Shown in pieces: positions 42,931-55,948 of a stretch of DNA of 64,000 nucleotides; the first letter of the stretch is position 1, and every line of letters begins with the position of its first letter. The notes under the pieces were generated by a model that was not told the DNA's origin, ran no database searches, and worked only from the letters and a program-made list of their open reading frames with translations. Both the position numbers and the translations under genes were made by a program. The DNA is from Albugo candida (Eukaryota; Oomycota; Peronosporomycetes; Albuginales), in the NCBI GenBank assembly GCA_040437565.1, contig JBDOQK010000007.1, positions 248,001 through 312,000 on the forward strand. The letters run 5' to 3'.

Positions 42931-45900
42931 ATGTTATTTGGGCATCAGTATGAGGATGAGAGTCCTAGAAAAGAAGTGGATGGAAACTGCACTGGGACTT
43001 TGGGAGCCACTACAAGCAAGAAGAAAAAGTCACGTCTGCGCCAATCTCCTATGCAGCTACGCGAGCTAAAACATCCCGGCACCGCATTTTCCTTGAAAGA
43101 CAATGCACAATCTGTACATAATGCATATGCTAATGTAACCAATATACATAACAATGAGCGTCAGGAAGCGAGACATGGATCACCAGCTATTGCACCAAGG
43201 GTGTCCAGCTCGTATCTGTCTTCTTCGCATGGAATGATTCGAAATTCCACGCTGCATTCGGATCACAATAGTGAAGTAGTTTGTCGAAGAGAGAATAAGA
43301 GCACTAATTTTGTCAATGGAAGAGCTTCTCAGAGAGCGGACGCATTTGTCGCACAGCCACAACATTTGTATCGTAAGATGAATGGGCACGCAAACAATGG
43401 AAGCACCAATATGACAGATACAATGTACCCAAGCGTGTGGAAGCATCTTCGTTTTCGGAAAAAAATGGTTCCACTGGCTTCCAGTGCAGACGTAAAGCCC
43501 ATTTGTGTGACAGGTGTGGATACCTTTCTGTCCTCGTGGATAGTAGCAGAATTATTGGAAAAAGGATACCGTGTACGTGGGACCCTTCAAAGCTCGTCTG
43601 ATGATATTTCTGGTATTCTTCGATTGCCGTTGTCAAAAAACTTTTCCGTTGTCGAGACCTCCTTATTGACTCCCGAAGCTTGCGATTTGGCTGTACAAGG
43701 TTAGTGATAGGTTATAAGTTTTCGACATTCTAAGTGTCTCTGGTCGTAGGCTGCGACTTTGTGATACATACTGGAACTCCGACTTCTTGCTCCGTCCGAG
43801 ATCCCGTCTCCGAGCAGCAGGTCAGTGCTTATGAGACTTTCAATTATTTTTACTCAAATGATTCTGGCAGGAACCAGCGGTGCATAGTATTGGAAGTCGA
43901 ATGCACTGTATCATTCCCATGATGTCAAATTTCATCCAAGCTTGTGCAAGAGCAAGAGTGAAACGCGTAAGTGAGAAAGGTGTTTCATGGAACGTCAAAT
44001 GATGATACTTTGGTGTGCTTTCTAGGTCGTTTTGACATCGTCTATAGCAGCAATGGCCGACACAGTCACGCCGGATTCAATCATCAATGACAGTTGCTGG
44101 AACATAGTGTCCTCACTCGATCGGAATCCTCATTTCTTAAGTCTCAAGCTGGCGGAAGAGGCTGCCTGGCAACTGGTGGATCAATTACCACGTGAATGTC
44201 GGATCGATCTGGTTACAATTAACGTACGCGACGAGTCCGATAATCTAGAAAAGCTTGTTCTGACATTGTATTCTCCCTCAGCCAGGGACACTGTTTGGTC
44301 CATCTCTTAGCAAGTCTAGACTCGCACCCGGGAACCAAGTCATCTTCGATCTGGTCACTGGGCAGTATCCCGCTCTTGTAGATTTGAGTAAGTGCACCGT
44401 ATGGCTGGCAAGTGAATTGAAGGACAATTATTTCTACAATCAGACTGGAGCATGGTTGATGTACGCGATTGTGCTCGAGCCCACATTGCTGCCCTCGAAA
44501 ATGTTGAAGCTCGAGGTCGCTACATTTGCGTGAATCGAACTGTTTGGATGAAAGAGATTGTTGACATTTTGGCAGGGAATGGATTCAGTGGTCGTGATCT
44601 GCCTTGGAGAGTATGTTCATCCGTACAATCGGAACATTTTTCAAATGCTGTAAATGCTGTATTATAGGTTGGACTGCCGAATTGGGCTGCACGCTTACCC
44701 GCATACTCAACTCATCTTGGTCAAGTGGGAGCGTCTTTGTACCGCTACGATCCTACTAATCCGCATGGGTGTCCTTACATTACCGACAAGATATTGGATT
44801 CGTTGCATGTGAGCTTCCGCGACGTTCGGACCACACTTGTCGAAGCCACCAATGATCTGCTTAAATGGGGCTTTATCAAACCATGGGCTGAGGATCATGA
44901 AGCCATCAATTGTGCTTGTTGCAAAATGGCGTTTACGTTCTATCGTCGTCGACATCATTGCCGAGTAAGACAGAAACTTATTTCCAACCGCGCACTTTTC
45001 TAACTGGAAATGTACATTAGGAATGCGGAGTCATTATATGTGCCGATTGCTCGATGTCACGTGCGGTAATCGATGGAGCTGAACGAAAAGCTCGATTATG
45101 TGATAAATGCGTCAAGAACTCTGTTCCAGGATTATTGACTCTTTTACGAAGTCCTATTCTTACAAACAAGCGCAAAGCTGTTATTGCTTTGAAAAGTTTG
45201 ATGGAAAATGAATCCAATCATGAATATTTAACTCGACTTGGTGGCCTACCGCATCTATTCGCGGCAATGCATTGCGGGGATGAGACGATTGCCACAGACG
45301 CTGCTGGAGCAATTTGTGCGCTTTCAACGAGTGTTCCCAGTACGCTACAAATGGTTTTGGAAGGTGCGGTATTGCAGCTCCTCGAGGTCTCTGAGAACTC
45401 TTCCACATGGCCGTGTTGCTTGCGGGCCCTCCGGAATATATGGAAGCAAGTCAATCGTCCCAGCTTTCGCCGTATGCTGTATGCGGTCGCTCGTATCACG
45501 TCGTATACGTCCGTCGGTATGTAAAATGACCCAATATTGGGAATGCTCTTATCGCTCTGTACCAATAGGAGAATTACGCAGCAATGTGTTGCTGACGTTT
45601 GTTCATATGACGGATACCGATGAAGTTAGCACGCTGTTGGAAGAAGGCTTGTTGGTTGTACTGTATCTGATGCTGCAATCAGAACATATATTTCCTCGCT
45701 GTGCTGCAGCACACGCAATCAAGCACTTGATTCCGTCATCCTACAACCCGAAGCTGACGATAGAAATTCCGCCGTATGTTGTGGATGACCATGAAGAATT
45801 ATTCGCAAATGTGTCACTGTCCGACCTCCAGTTTCTCGTGAAAGGGCATATTGCACCGATCAACGCTCATAAAGTCGTATTGTTCTTCCGGAATGCGTAT

Positions 45901-46969
45901 TTCAAAGAAATGGTAGCTGAATTCTGCACCGATTGACAAAATCTTATTTTTTCATGTAGTTTGGATCCGCAACAAGCCAAAAAGAGATGATCGAAATCGA
46001 CAATTGCAGTTATGAAGTTTTTTCAATGCTCCTGCGGTTTTTGGTGCGTTTTCCAGAGCTGTATTTTGCGTGAGCTAAAGTATTTTAATCTGCTCAGTAC
46101 ACCGGCAAAGTTGACATTACTCGCGACGTTGCTGAAGAATTACTCCAAGCTGCTTCGACATATCGCGTGTATGAACTTCAGAAACGAGCCGAGTATTTCC
46201 TGAGTGGTGAAATACGGGTCGAAAATGTTGTCAATCTTTTGTGTCTGGCTGAAGAGTGCCAAGCAACTGATCTAAAAAGAAATTGTGTGCCTTATCTGAT
46301 GCAGCACATCCATGATGTGGTTCGATTACCGGCGTACGCGGAAAATCGAATCCGAACAACCGATGAGATCTTTAAGGCTTTATCAGAAACGCTCGGGGAA
46401 GAATGGAAGCAGCATTATGATTTGCTGAAAGAGGAATTAGATCAGTCTTTATTTTCTACCAAGAGCACTTCTCAAGTGTATAGTAGCCAAAGCTCTATTT
46501 CAGCAATGCAAACATCGTCTTCCTCAACTTCCGGTCCAAATCCACGGGGCATGTGGATCCCAATGTCACAAGAAAAGGCCCTACTTGCTCGTGAACCTAC
46601 TTCTCGATCGCTTGTTCCTCAGTCATCGGCGGATTATACTTACTTGAAGCAATTTGGATACGAAGATCTTCAATTCCGAAGACGGGGATTGTCGGATGAA
46701 TTATCTGAGAGTATCTCTGAAGGTGTATGTTGATGTTTATAGTTTAAATGAATGAATTTCTGTAATGATTTTCCGTAAGACAGTTGAAGTGTTTGACTTT
46801 AGNNNNNNNNNNNNNNNNNNNNNNNNNNNNNNNNNNNNNNNNNNNNNNNNNNNNNNNNNNNNNNNNNNNNNNNNNNNNNNNNNNNNNNNNNNNNNNNNNN
46901 NNGACAGTTGAAGTGTTTGACTTTAGAGGGTACTTACCATATTTATACGAGAGAAATGAAGTATACTAA
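42931..46969 (+). CDS. SDR-like / FYVE / armadillo / BTB fusion protein
   Basis: One multi-exon gene. A disordered basic N-terminus (ATG 42931) precedes an extended-SDR (dihydroflavonol-reductase-like) domain from ICVTGVDTFLSSWIVAELLE to about 44860. A FYVE finger follows in the same exon: KPWAEDHE (WxxD), CACCKMAF, RRRHHCR, then after an intron ECGVIICADC and ARLCDKC. The exon carrying the end of FYVE runs on into armadillo repeats (GLPHLFAAMHCGDETIATDA; GLLVVLYLMLQSEHIFPRC), and then a BTB domain (SDLQFLVKGHIAPINAHKVV, YTGKVDITRDV, LLCLAEECQATDLK). A C-terminal exon crosses the gap at 46803-46902 and ends FDFRGYLPYLYERNEVY. FYVE binds PI3P on endosomes; BTB proteins often dock to Cul3. The Rossmann GxxGxxG and the catalytic Tyr (YxxxK, here FLSLK) are lost, so the SDR part is probably inactive. 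Confidence 0.9.
46779..46926. repeat. Gap (46803-46902) with 24-bp flank overlap
   Basis: The 24 bases 46779-46802 recur at 46903-46926. This is an unmerged contig overlap inside the last exon of the SDR-FYVE-ARM-BTB gene; dropping one copy keeps the frame to the stop at 46967-46969. Confidence 0.9.
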
Positions 46970-47070
46970 TTCTTTATACAGTACACACTTTGGTAGTCGT
47001 ACCTAGCCAGAGTATATCCTGCTCTAAACGTAGAGCGTGTTAAGAGAATTCGTACAAGCGGCGTTCGTTG

Positions 47071-50000
47071 ATGGATGCGAGCGTAGAAACGAGTGAAACG
47101 AAAAGCACTGATACAATTCTACCGTCGACGGACACCAACAATGATAGAACAAGCGAGGTAGCAGAATGTCAACTTCAAGTTGGGAATTCTGTCGATGGTA
47201 CACAGTATACAGTCTCATTAGGCTCGAATGCGTACGTAGCTCTTCTCATTGATGAAGCAGTAGTATCATTCGCTTTTATGGAATTTGAATCTCAATTACG
47301 TTTTGGATTCTGAGCAGCGTTGCAGTACAAGAACTTCAAATTGCAATCGCTCGACTTTGCGACATTCCGGAAATGGAACAAATCATCTTATGTGGACCAC
47401 CCTTCATTCGACTTGATGCACACAAAGCCATCGATGCGTATGGGCTTCCATCCGTAAGCTTTGTCATGCCTCATCTCTTATTCTTTGGCACACAATTGTG
47501 CACTGCAGACTGACAAGCGGATCTTTGTGTACGACCGGAGAATTCTTTCATCAAACGTGCTGTCTCCTTCCAATTCACAGCTTTTTTCCGAGGATGATGG
47601 TCAAGGTTCGCTTTCTGTCATCATCTTGGTACTCAATCTGAAATTATGTGGTAGCGGAAGCGACATTGTCGGAGCAATTCGCGTCGGAAGGATCTAGAAT
47701 TTTGAGCGTCGCATCCAGTCCGATTCTGCGCGCCTTGGCGGAATACGAGAATCAATTTTTGCAGCAGCTACATCAAAGTCAGCTGATGACAAGCAGAGCA
47801 GAGTCAAGATATGCAAAGTGTCAGACAGCTTTAAGCGAACTGATGCTCCAGTCCGATTCGATACGAGCGGCGCTGTCCAATTTAGATACGTTCAAGAGGT
47901 ACATGCACGGTTGGAGAATTATAAAGGCTGATTCGTTTCGGTAATGTAGCGCGCTGAAGCGACATTTTGCAATGTTTTGGGCGGAATATCAAGAGACCAA
48001 CGACCGACATAACCATTTGCTTTCAGAGTTTGAGAAGAATTTATTAAGATTGGAGCAAGTTGAGCTTCATCCTGCGTTAGTGATGGAACACAGAAAGACA
48101 CTTTACGATTGTGTACCTTCAGAACGCGAAAGGGAGTGGGTCCAACAGTGCGATCAATCTTCTCAATATCTTGGAGCACAAGTCGATCGACTTCGACTAT
48201 TCCATGATGAAATATGTGAAGAAGCCAACCAACTGATACAACTTCGACCAATTGCTCTCGATCAAGATTATACTGCTGCCGCTGAGAAGCTTGTCACCAT
48301 TCGAGACAAGACTATTGATCAAGCAAAAATCACCTCGAAAATGAAGCAGAATCTACAAAGCGTAATTACCCGAATATCTGCAACTTTCAACAACCTCGAA
48401 TCAAGCTCGATGATGTACGCATCGACCAATGCTTTGGAGATATGTCGTGGTCTAGATGAGCTGCATATGGAACAACAGCATGACATGGTACTTGTAGATG
48501 GCAACGAATGTATCGGAATCAGCTTTGATTTTTTCTCGTAGATTCCAAATGCTGAAAGACTGGACAGTGAGATCAAAATGCAAGTCGAGGAGGTCGCTGA
48601 TGCGAAATGTTGTGGATTTCGAATGGTTTGTACGAATCTGCACGATATTTCTCGACTTCAGTCAAAGATCAGAGATTTTGAGCACTTACTTGCTGCACTC
48701 AAAGAGGCTTTTCTGGTGCAAAAGTCTCACTTCAAAGAGCTGGAGCATGTTGAAAAATTACCCGGTCAGAAGCATACAGTGAGAGCACACTTTATTATTT
48801 ATTAATTAATTGATGGATCGTTGTAGATGCATATCGAGCATGTTTGCGTGAAATTCGGAGGCGAAAGTATTACGGTCACAGATTTTCTTCCCGTATACAA
48901 GCGATGGCTGAAAAACTCGCAACGCTGCGCGAGGAAGAAGTATGAGATTCAACGTCTTCACACTTTGCGTCTTATCATTTGGCTCATATCTTAGGTCGAG
49001 CATAGAGAGAACTTTCTTCGGGAGTACGGTCAACACTTACCGCGGAATTTCATCAGTGGAATGGCTGAGAAACCATCGCATTGCGAGTTTCGAATGCGGC
49101 CTTTCGATCAGGTACTGCTTCACAATGTCAAACTCTTGAGCCATTATAATGCTTTTGCGTGCTGTAGGGCTTGCCGGATTTGATAGATATTGATGAAGAA
49201 GGCTCCATTACACAGCAGTCAAAGGCTTCAAATGATTCCGACCAATCACTAGGGATGTCGAGTAATGATAGCAGCTTCGTCACAGGGAACAATAGCATTG
49301 ATGCAAACGGAGCAGAGGAGTGTGATCAGTACTCCGCTCCGATGAAGCACTCTCGTCATGCTCTTGAAGACACAAACACTGGCGAAATATGTCGAGATGG
49401 TATCAATATCGGGGATCAAACGATGCGAGCCACCGTGAATTCACATAGAGTATCAAGACATTCAAATGATAACTTTGCTCAGTCTGACTCTGGAGGTGCA
49501 CTCGAAGACGACAGTGCTTGTGATTTTCCATTAGTCCTTGCATTGGCTGCAACAGCGAATGAAATGGCTCGGAACACGGATCAGATGGATGTTCGAAATA
49601 AAAGTACGCATTGTGCGCATCATATTCTTGGTATTGTGCCTCGCCTTGTTATTCGGTCAATGTTATCATCATGCAAATGTATAGACTTGGAGAATCGACT
49701 GCGTGAAAGGGACAATGCAGTTGCAAGATTGGAGGTACCTCTTCTTCCTCGTAATAGCAGCGATCACGGGCTATACTTTCTCTCGAGTGTAGACCGAAAA
49801 TCAGCAGCTTTTGTTGCGGGTGGAATCCATGGAAAACGGTGTGTGCAGAATCTCTCCGGATACATTTTTCTACTCGGTATTTCCTGCAGATTTACATACC
49901 CAAAAGGAGCGAGAATCGGCATTACAACAGAAAAGCAATACAATGCATCACTTTGTACAAAGCTTGCAACACAGTCTAAGCACACAGCGTTCATTCTTCC

Positions 50001-50617
50001 AGAAAGTATCGGAAGAACTGGACATTTCAATCGACGATAATCAAGACCTCATGGTGGATGATGCGTCATATTACATGAAGACTTTGGAGGCCAAAGTGTT
50101 GGAACTTAAGGCTGTCTCTGATGCTGAGAAGGTAATACTTTGCGCAACGATACAAAAATGCGATGAAGAGATCTTTTGCTGAAATCAGATTCTTCGCTCT
50201 GAAATGGAAGCACAACAGGATGATCTTTTATTCACAGGCCGGGACAGCCGAGACTCATTTAAAATCTCATTTCAGACGTTTGATATTGGCGACCTCGCGC
50301 TTTTTCTTCCGACATCGGGACCGACAAGTGATTCGCAACGACGTGTCTACCTCGCATTTCATCTGGGATGTCCACATCGATTTTTATCGGAGGAATCAAT
50401 CTCATCGTTCAGCACTTCTGGCAGCAGGTATTCATCCAGCACCTATGTATTCTGAAAATGAATAATCTTGCATTATTTATAGATATCCAGATTACGTGAT
50501 TGGACGAATTGTGCTAATTGACGAGCAGATTGCAAGTGACACCAGCAATCCGTACGGATTAATAATTGGTACAACTTTTTATATTTTAACCGTGGCAAGT
50601 CTGCATGAAAGCAGTTA
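47071..50617 (+). CDS. ATG11: Autophagy scaffold ATG11 / FIP200 (RB1CC1)-like
   Basis: ATG11/FIP200 is the scaffold of the Atg1/ULK1 kinase complex and links cargo receptors to autophagosome formation. Exons in order: an N-terminal ubiquitin-like domain (TQYTVSLGSNA, then VAVQELQIAIARLCDIPE, LCGPPFIRLDAHKAID, RIFVYDRR); long coiled coils of the ATG17-like region (ALAEYENQFLQQLHQSQ; ELHPALVMEHRKTLYDCVPS; ALKEAFLVQKSHFKELEHVE); the conserved block FLREYGQHLPRNFISGMAEK then FDQGLPDLIDID; an acidic disordered middle; and a C-terminal Claw-type domain (TFDIGDLALFLPT, RRVYLAFHLGCPHRF, YVIGRIVLIDEQIASD, NPYGLIIGTTFYILTV). It ends at 50615-50617. About ten short introns. The UBL, ATG17-like and Claw order supports the family; the stretch 49.5-50.2 kb is not fully resolved. 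Confidence 0.82.
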
Positions 50618-50829
50618 ATTATAAACACTTATTGTTGATACATACATGTTCGCGGCTGATAGCACTGTATAAATACATAGCCTCAGACCTCATATATGTC
50701 CCACAATCGGAAAGCATCTCACATGCGTAAAAGGCGGTCATGCGCACGCTTAATTTTATCTTGCCCTATAAAAAGGAGAGTAACCACCTATCTGCGGCAT
50801 TTCATTACGTCAATTGACTAGATCCATAA
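50618..50829. promoter_or_regulatory. Intergenic promoter region of the myosin gene
   Basis: About 210 bp between ATG11 and myosin. CTATAAAAAGG near 50765 is TATA-like, about 65 bp upstream of the myosin start codon. Nothing else is recognised. Confidence 0.3.
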
Positions 50830-53800
50830 ATGAGCTTCAAAAAGGCCATCAATGTGCCCCCATCGGTCTCAAAAGAAACGACAAAAACGCTGGTAGAAGA
50901 CATCCGCGTCGGCGAACTCTATTGGAAGCAAGATGGATCGTATAATTGGATGTTGGGACAGTTAGTTGCTGTCAATTCGTCCAAGAAAACCGCCAATTTC
51001 CGGCTCGTTAATGAGGTTACTGGTGAAATTGTACAAGAATCACAGGTCCCTATACAGGAGAATATAAACCTTTGTGATGTCCACTTGCTGCCCGCCAATC
51101 CGCTCTTCTCGTACGTGATCATCTCGCTGGTGTCTTCGCCGCTTGACACACTCTCTCATGACACAGAACGGAAGCAGACATGACGCATTTGAGGCATTTG
51201 AATGAAGCTGCTATTGCAAAAAACCTGGAAGATCGATGTTTGTTACAGAATCAGAGACCGTACACGTTTATGGCCAACGTTTTGATTGCTGTGAATCCAT
51301 TAAAATCTCTGGAAAATCCAGACAAACATCTTTTCATCGCACAACCATTGGATCAATGCCCCCCTCATCCGTACCATATTGCAGAATGCGCGTATCGCCA
51401 ATTATGTGCTATTCGAGCAGTGATGCAGAATCAGTCGATTATTATCAGCGGAGAAAGCGGGTCCGGAAAAACTGAGACTTCGAAAATTATTCTGGATTTC
51501 CTCACCACGCGCGCCATAAGACGTTCACATGGTCTTTCCAGTGCTTCTGAGGATGAATTGGAATCAGAAATGACTCAAAGTAGTTTGATTAGTTCCTCAT
51601 CTTCGCTTCATCTAGCGCTGTCGTATCCGATTTCGTCAAGGTCTACACGAGGAAATGAGTTAATTGGGAATTCTACGAGCTCAGCTACACTTGGGGAGCG
51701 TCTTATGGAAACAATACCAATTTTGGAATCGTTTGGCAATGCTAAGACGCATTGGAACCACAATTCGAGTCGTTTTGGGAAGTACATGCGACTTCAATTT
51801 TCAACAAAAACACACGCACTCAACGGGGCTCTGATTGAGACTTATCTCCTAGAAAAGTCTCGACTCGTGAGTCAACCATTTGGAGAGCGCAATTTCCACA
51901 TTTTTTATGAGCTACTTGCTTCAGAGGAAAAGCATTTTTTAACAGAAGAGCTTCATCTCTCACCAAATGACCCTGAAAAGTACAATTACCTCTCTCAAAC
52001 TCCTAGCGTTAATGCGTGCAAAGGCCCCACATCAGAGAGCTCGTATCATCAAATCAATGACGCACACAATTTCCGCAATTTGTGCAAAGCGTTGCATTTT
52101 GTCGGAATTGGAGATGACATACAACAAGAGCTTTTCAGCATTGTCGCTGGCTTGCTGCACCTTGGAAACGTATCGTTTATCGAACAAGAAACAAGTGAAG
52201 GTATTGTTTCCAGCATTGATATGGATAACGAAGAAGTCATCACATCATTGGCGAACGCGGCCGAATTACTCGGTGTACAAGCTGGAGAACTTCGAGATTG
52301 TATGTTGATGAGGCGAATCGCAACTCGTGGCGCTCGACGTGGCTCTATTTATTATGTGAAGAGAGATGTACGAACCGCTCTGTACTCCCGAGACACGATT
52401 TCCAAGACGATCTACGAACACGTATTCAATTGGTTGATGGTTCAATGCGCGCGGGCTTTGGACTATGACTCTGCACGGGCCGATGTAACGCCTTATATTG
52501 GAGTTCTGGATGTCTTTGGTTTCGAGGATTTCGAGCCCAAAAATCGCAATTCATTTGAACAATTGCTCATCAATTATGCTAATGAAGCACTGCAGAGCTT
52601 ATTCAACACGTGCATATTCGAAGCGGAGCAGGATTTATATCGCAAAGAGCATATTTACGCACCATGCAACCTCACACTTGCATTTCCGTTCCCACTATCG
52701 AAGGGCTCGGATACGTCTTCTCGAAACAGTTTATCATCGGCAACAGAATCAGAAGAAAACACGCCGAAATCACCCCCATATTCGCTGACTCCTGACCAGA
52801 ATGTGATCCAATACTCCAATAACAGCGANNNNNNNNNNNNNNNNNNNNNNNNNNNNNNNNNNNNNNNNNNNNNNNNNNNNNNNNNNNNNNNNNNNNNNNN
52901 NNNNNNNNNNNNNNNNNNNNNNNNNNNNTCGAGCCCAAAAATCGCAATTCATTTGAACAATTGCTCATCAATTATGCTAATGAAGCACTGCAGAGCTTAT
53001 TCAACACGTGCATATTCGAAGCGGAGCAGGATTTATATCGCAAAGAGCATATTTACGCACCATGCAACCTCACACTTGCATTTCCGTTCCCACTATCGAA
53101 GGGCTCGGATACGTCTTCTCGAAACAGTTTATCATCGGCAACAGAATCAGAAGAAAACACGCCGAAATCACCCCCATATTCGCTGACTCCTGACCAGAAT
53201 GTGATCCAATACTCCAATAACAGCGAGTGTCTCGATCTGATTGCAAGTCGACATGGTGGCATTTTTGTGACTATTGATAATGTATCTCGTCTTCCTTGTC
53301 CTTCTGATCGGAAGCTGAACGAACGACTTCACACTTTGTTCAAACGGCACCCATGCTTCCCAACTCCACATCCGAGAGATCTTCGGTATACATTCATGAT
53401 CAAGCATTATGCAGGCACAGTGACGTACCATGTTGATTCATTTGTCGATAAGAACAACAACATCATTTCCGAGCAGTTTGAAGAGCTCATTAGGAAATCA
53501 TCGTGTCGGATCCTCATCGAAATGACCGATCGTCATCGCAATAAGCTTTCTCCACGCTTAGACGCTTCGTCGCTGGAAACAGCAAATCAAACCGCGAATA
53601 GAGCGGGGTCATCGCTTCCCGATGAAAAGCGTAGAAACTCGGAATTGAGCTCTTCAAAACGGCTTAAAGGAGGAAGTGTGTCGAATTTATTCTCCAAGCA
53701 AATGAAAGGACTCATAACAGAACTCGAAGGCACAAGCTGTAATTTCGTTCGATGCATCAAACCCAATACACAAATGAAACCTGGAGTTTTTGAAAAGTCT

Positions 53801-55363
53801 TTTGTGGTCGAACAATTGCGCTGCTCGGGCACAGTTCAAGCATGCGAAGTGCTTCGAGTTGGTTTGTCGACACGTATTTTGTATGCAGAAATTGTCGACG
53901 TGTACAAAAGCTTACTTTCAGCGTCCATTTTGCAGCAATTTGAATCGAATGAGCGCTTATTCACTCAGGCAATGTTGTGGGTATACAAAGTACCAGCGTC
54001 GGCGTTTCGATTAGGAGACACGCGTCTTTTTCTACGAACTGGGAAATTGGATTTACTCGATCAATTATTATCACCTTCACTCGACTCCCTTGACAGCAAC
54101 AAAATAGAGACTCGAATGCTCTTTTATTTACACCGAAAGCGGTGGGTATCACTGGTCACTAAAGTCATCGTTCACAATCACTTTCAGCGCATTTATATCA
54201 CTTGCAAATATCGTCGAAAAGCGGTTTTGATTCAAAGTATCGCTCGTCGATGGCTCGTGCGGCAGCGTGTTGCTCGACTAAAGAAAGCACTGCTGGTTCA
54301 TCAACATTGGAAGCGATTTGTGCACAAATCTCGCATTGTCAATAGATTCCAGGAGCTTCCGGAAGAGAAAATGGTGCTATTGAACCGCTTGCTTCAGAAA
54401 CCATATCTTTCTTACCGTCAGAAATGGATTCTCCAGTGGCTTGGACCATTAGAACGCGTTTTATACATGCAACGTCGATGGAAGAAGCTTTTTCTACAGT
54501 ACTCAGCGAGGCAAGGATTCGTATGGATTTTGAATCGTGTACGTCGTCGACGAAGCGCATTGAAGATCCAATTGTGTTTCCGTTGTCATGTGGCCAGAAC
54601 ACGAGCACGAAAACTCAGGATCGCGCAGTGGGCACGAAGAAATTGGCGCGTGGTTCTTTTAAAGCTGAGGATCGCGCTATTTTTCACGCGAATTTTAGCA
54701 AAAGTGCACGTTGGGCGTCTTGAAGTAGAAAACGAAAAGCTGAGGGAAGAGAAGGTCGCATCTACCCAGGAGATCGATACCTTACGGAAACAGATTGATC
54801 AAATGAGAGAGCTTTATGAAGAATTGGAAGTCGAGTGCGAGAGAGGAGAATATGACATCGCAGCCCAACAGAGTCAAATGGAGCGATTGAACACAAAACT
54901 AAGTGTGGCGCAGAGGGAATTGACAGTACTCAAATCGCAACGAAACTTCAATGAGACAGCACCTTCTTACTGGGAACGTTTGGTGCAATTTCTTACATGC
55001 AGTGCGTTATCGTTTGAATCGACAAATCACAATCCACTATACATAGACTCTCGATTGAATGATCCATGCAAGAATTACACGACGAGAGCGCCAAAGTCGC
55101 CTATTACATCGCGCAGGAGTGATGGGACCAGCAGTAGCGGACAGCTTACGGAAGAATCGCATACACATCCTCTTCCGATATATAAACGAAATGAAAATCA
55201 ACAGCGGCGTCATAGTGAAAAAGAGAGCAACAAGTGCGGTTGCTTGTGTCACAGCTCTGATGTGCGAGACGGACCGCATCATAGGCAGATCTCATCTTCA
55301 CTAAAGAGTGATGGTGTAGTGCATCGACCCGCACATTCGTATTTACGATACAATGTAAGGTGA
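50830..55363 (+). CDS. Unconventional myosin heavy chain
   Basis: ATG 50830 opens an SH3-like N-terminal domain (VGELYWKQDGSYNWMLGQL). A 66-bp intron (about 51113-51178) leads to the motor domain: P-loop GESGSGKTETSK (near 51455), switch I NHNSSRFGKYM, switch II DVFGFEDFE (near 52510), the relay/actin-binding EQLLINYANEALQSLFNTCI, KHYAGTVTYHVDSFVDKNNN, NFVRCIKPN, and the converter region with LRTGKLDLLDQLL. The motor has Ser-rich inserts, as in many protist myosins. The neck has several IQ-like motifs (RRKAVLIQSIARRWLVRQR, ALKIQLCFRCHVARTRAR), followed by a coiled coil (LRKQIDQMRELYEELEVECE) and a disordered tail with CGCLCH, ending at 55361-55363. The assembly duplication at 52531-53226 (298 bp plus gap) splits the frame; removing one copy restores it. 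The class is not assigned; an oomycete-specific class is likely. Confidence 0.93.
52531..53226. repeat. Gap (52829-52928) flanked by 298-bp duplicated contig ends
   Basis: Bases 52531-52828 are repeated at 52929-53226. Repeat plus gap is 398 bp, not a multiple of three, which is why the myosin frame seems to break here. No base differences noticed. Confidence 0.93.
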
Positions 55364-55948
55364 AACGTTCGATTTGGTCTGTACTGTGATAAATTACATG
55401 TTCGAATTGCAAGTGAGGAGACTGATTGGAGGATCTCACACCAGTCTGTGCAACCTTGAATACTGTCATTGATGTCCTACATGTATCTGTAAAGCAATGA
55501 TTCTATCCAAGCCACTTGCTACTCAAACTAGACCGATGAAGTCGAGTCGGTGAAGCCAAATATAATGACGGATAAAGTAGACTGCATCGCGTTACATGTC
55601 CACATTCTTTGTGGGAAGATTATATATTTGTACACGTTACGAATTGAGAGCATAATTCGTCTTTCTTCATAGAAACAGCTTCCGCCATCAGTATTTGGCT
55701 TTTCTCGCAAATATTCTACTAATTTATAGGTAGAAAAAGCTATTTTGTAAAGCGCAACGCGTCATTGAATAGCTAAGCACACGCTGGTATTCGCAAATTT
55801 NNNNNNNNNNNNNNNNNNNNNNNNNNNNNNNNNNNNNNNNNNNNNNNNNNNNNNNNNNNNNNNNNNNNNNNNNNNNNNNNNNNNNNNNNNNNNNNNNNNN
55901 TGAAAATCGATACTCCACGAAATCACTTTTCGGATATTGGTATAAAGC
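55364..55948. other. Intergenic region with a 100-N gap (55801-55900)
   Basis: The stretch between myosin and the ZZ-finger gene. No convincing ORF or repeat. The gap flanks share no overlap, so real sequence is missing. It should contain the promoter of the ZZ-finger gene. Confidence 0.6.

Noticed and set aside
49764-50030. Minus-strand ORF across the middle of ATG11
   Set aside because: Antisense shadow; low-complexity translation and no start context.
52498-52795. Frame-shifted myosin segment suggesting a broken gene
   Set aside because: The shift comes from the 298-bp contig overlap plus 100 N (398 bp). Without one copy the frame is continuous.
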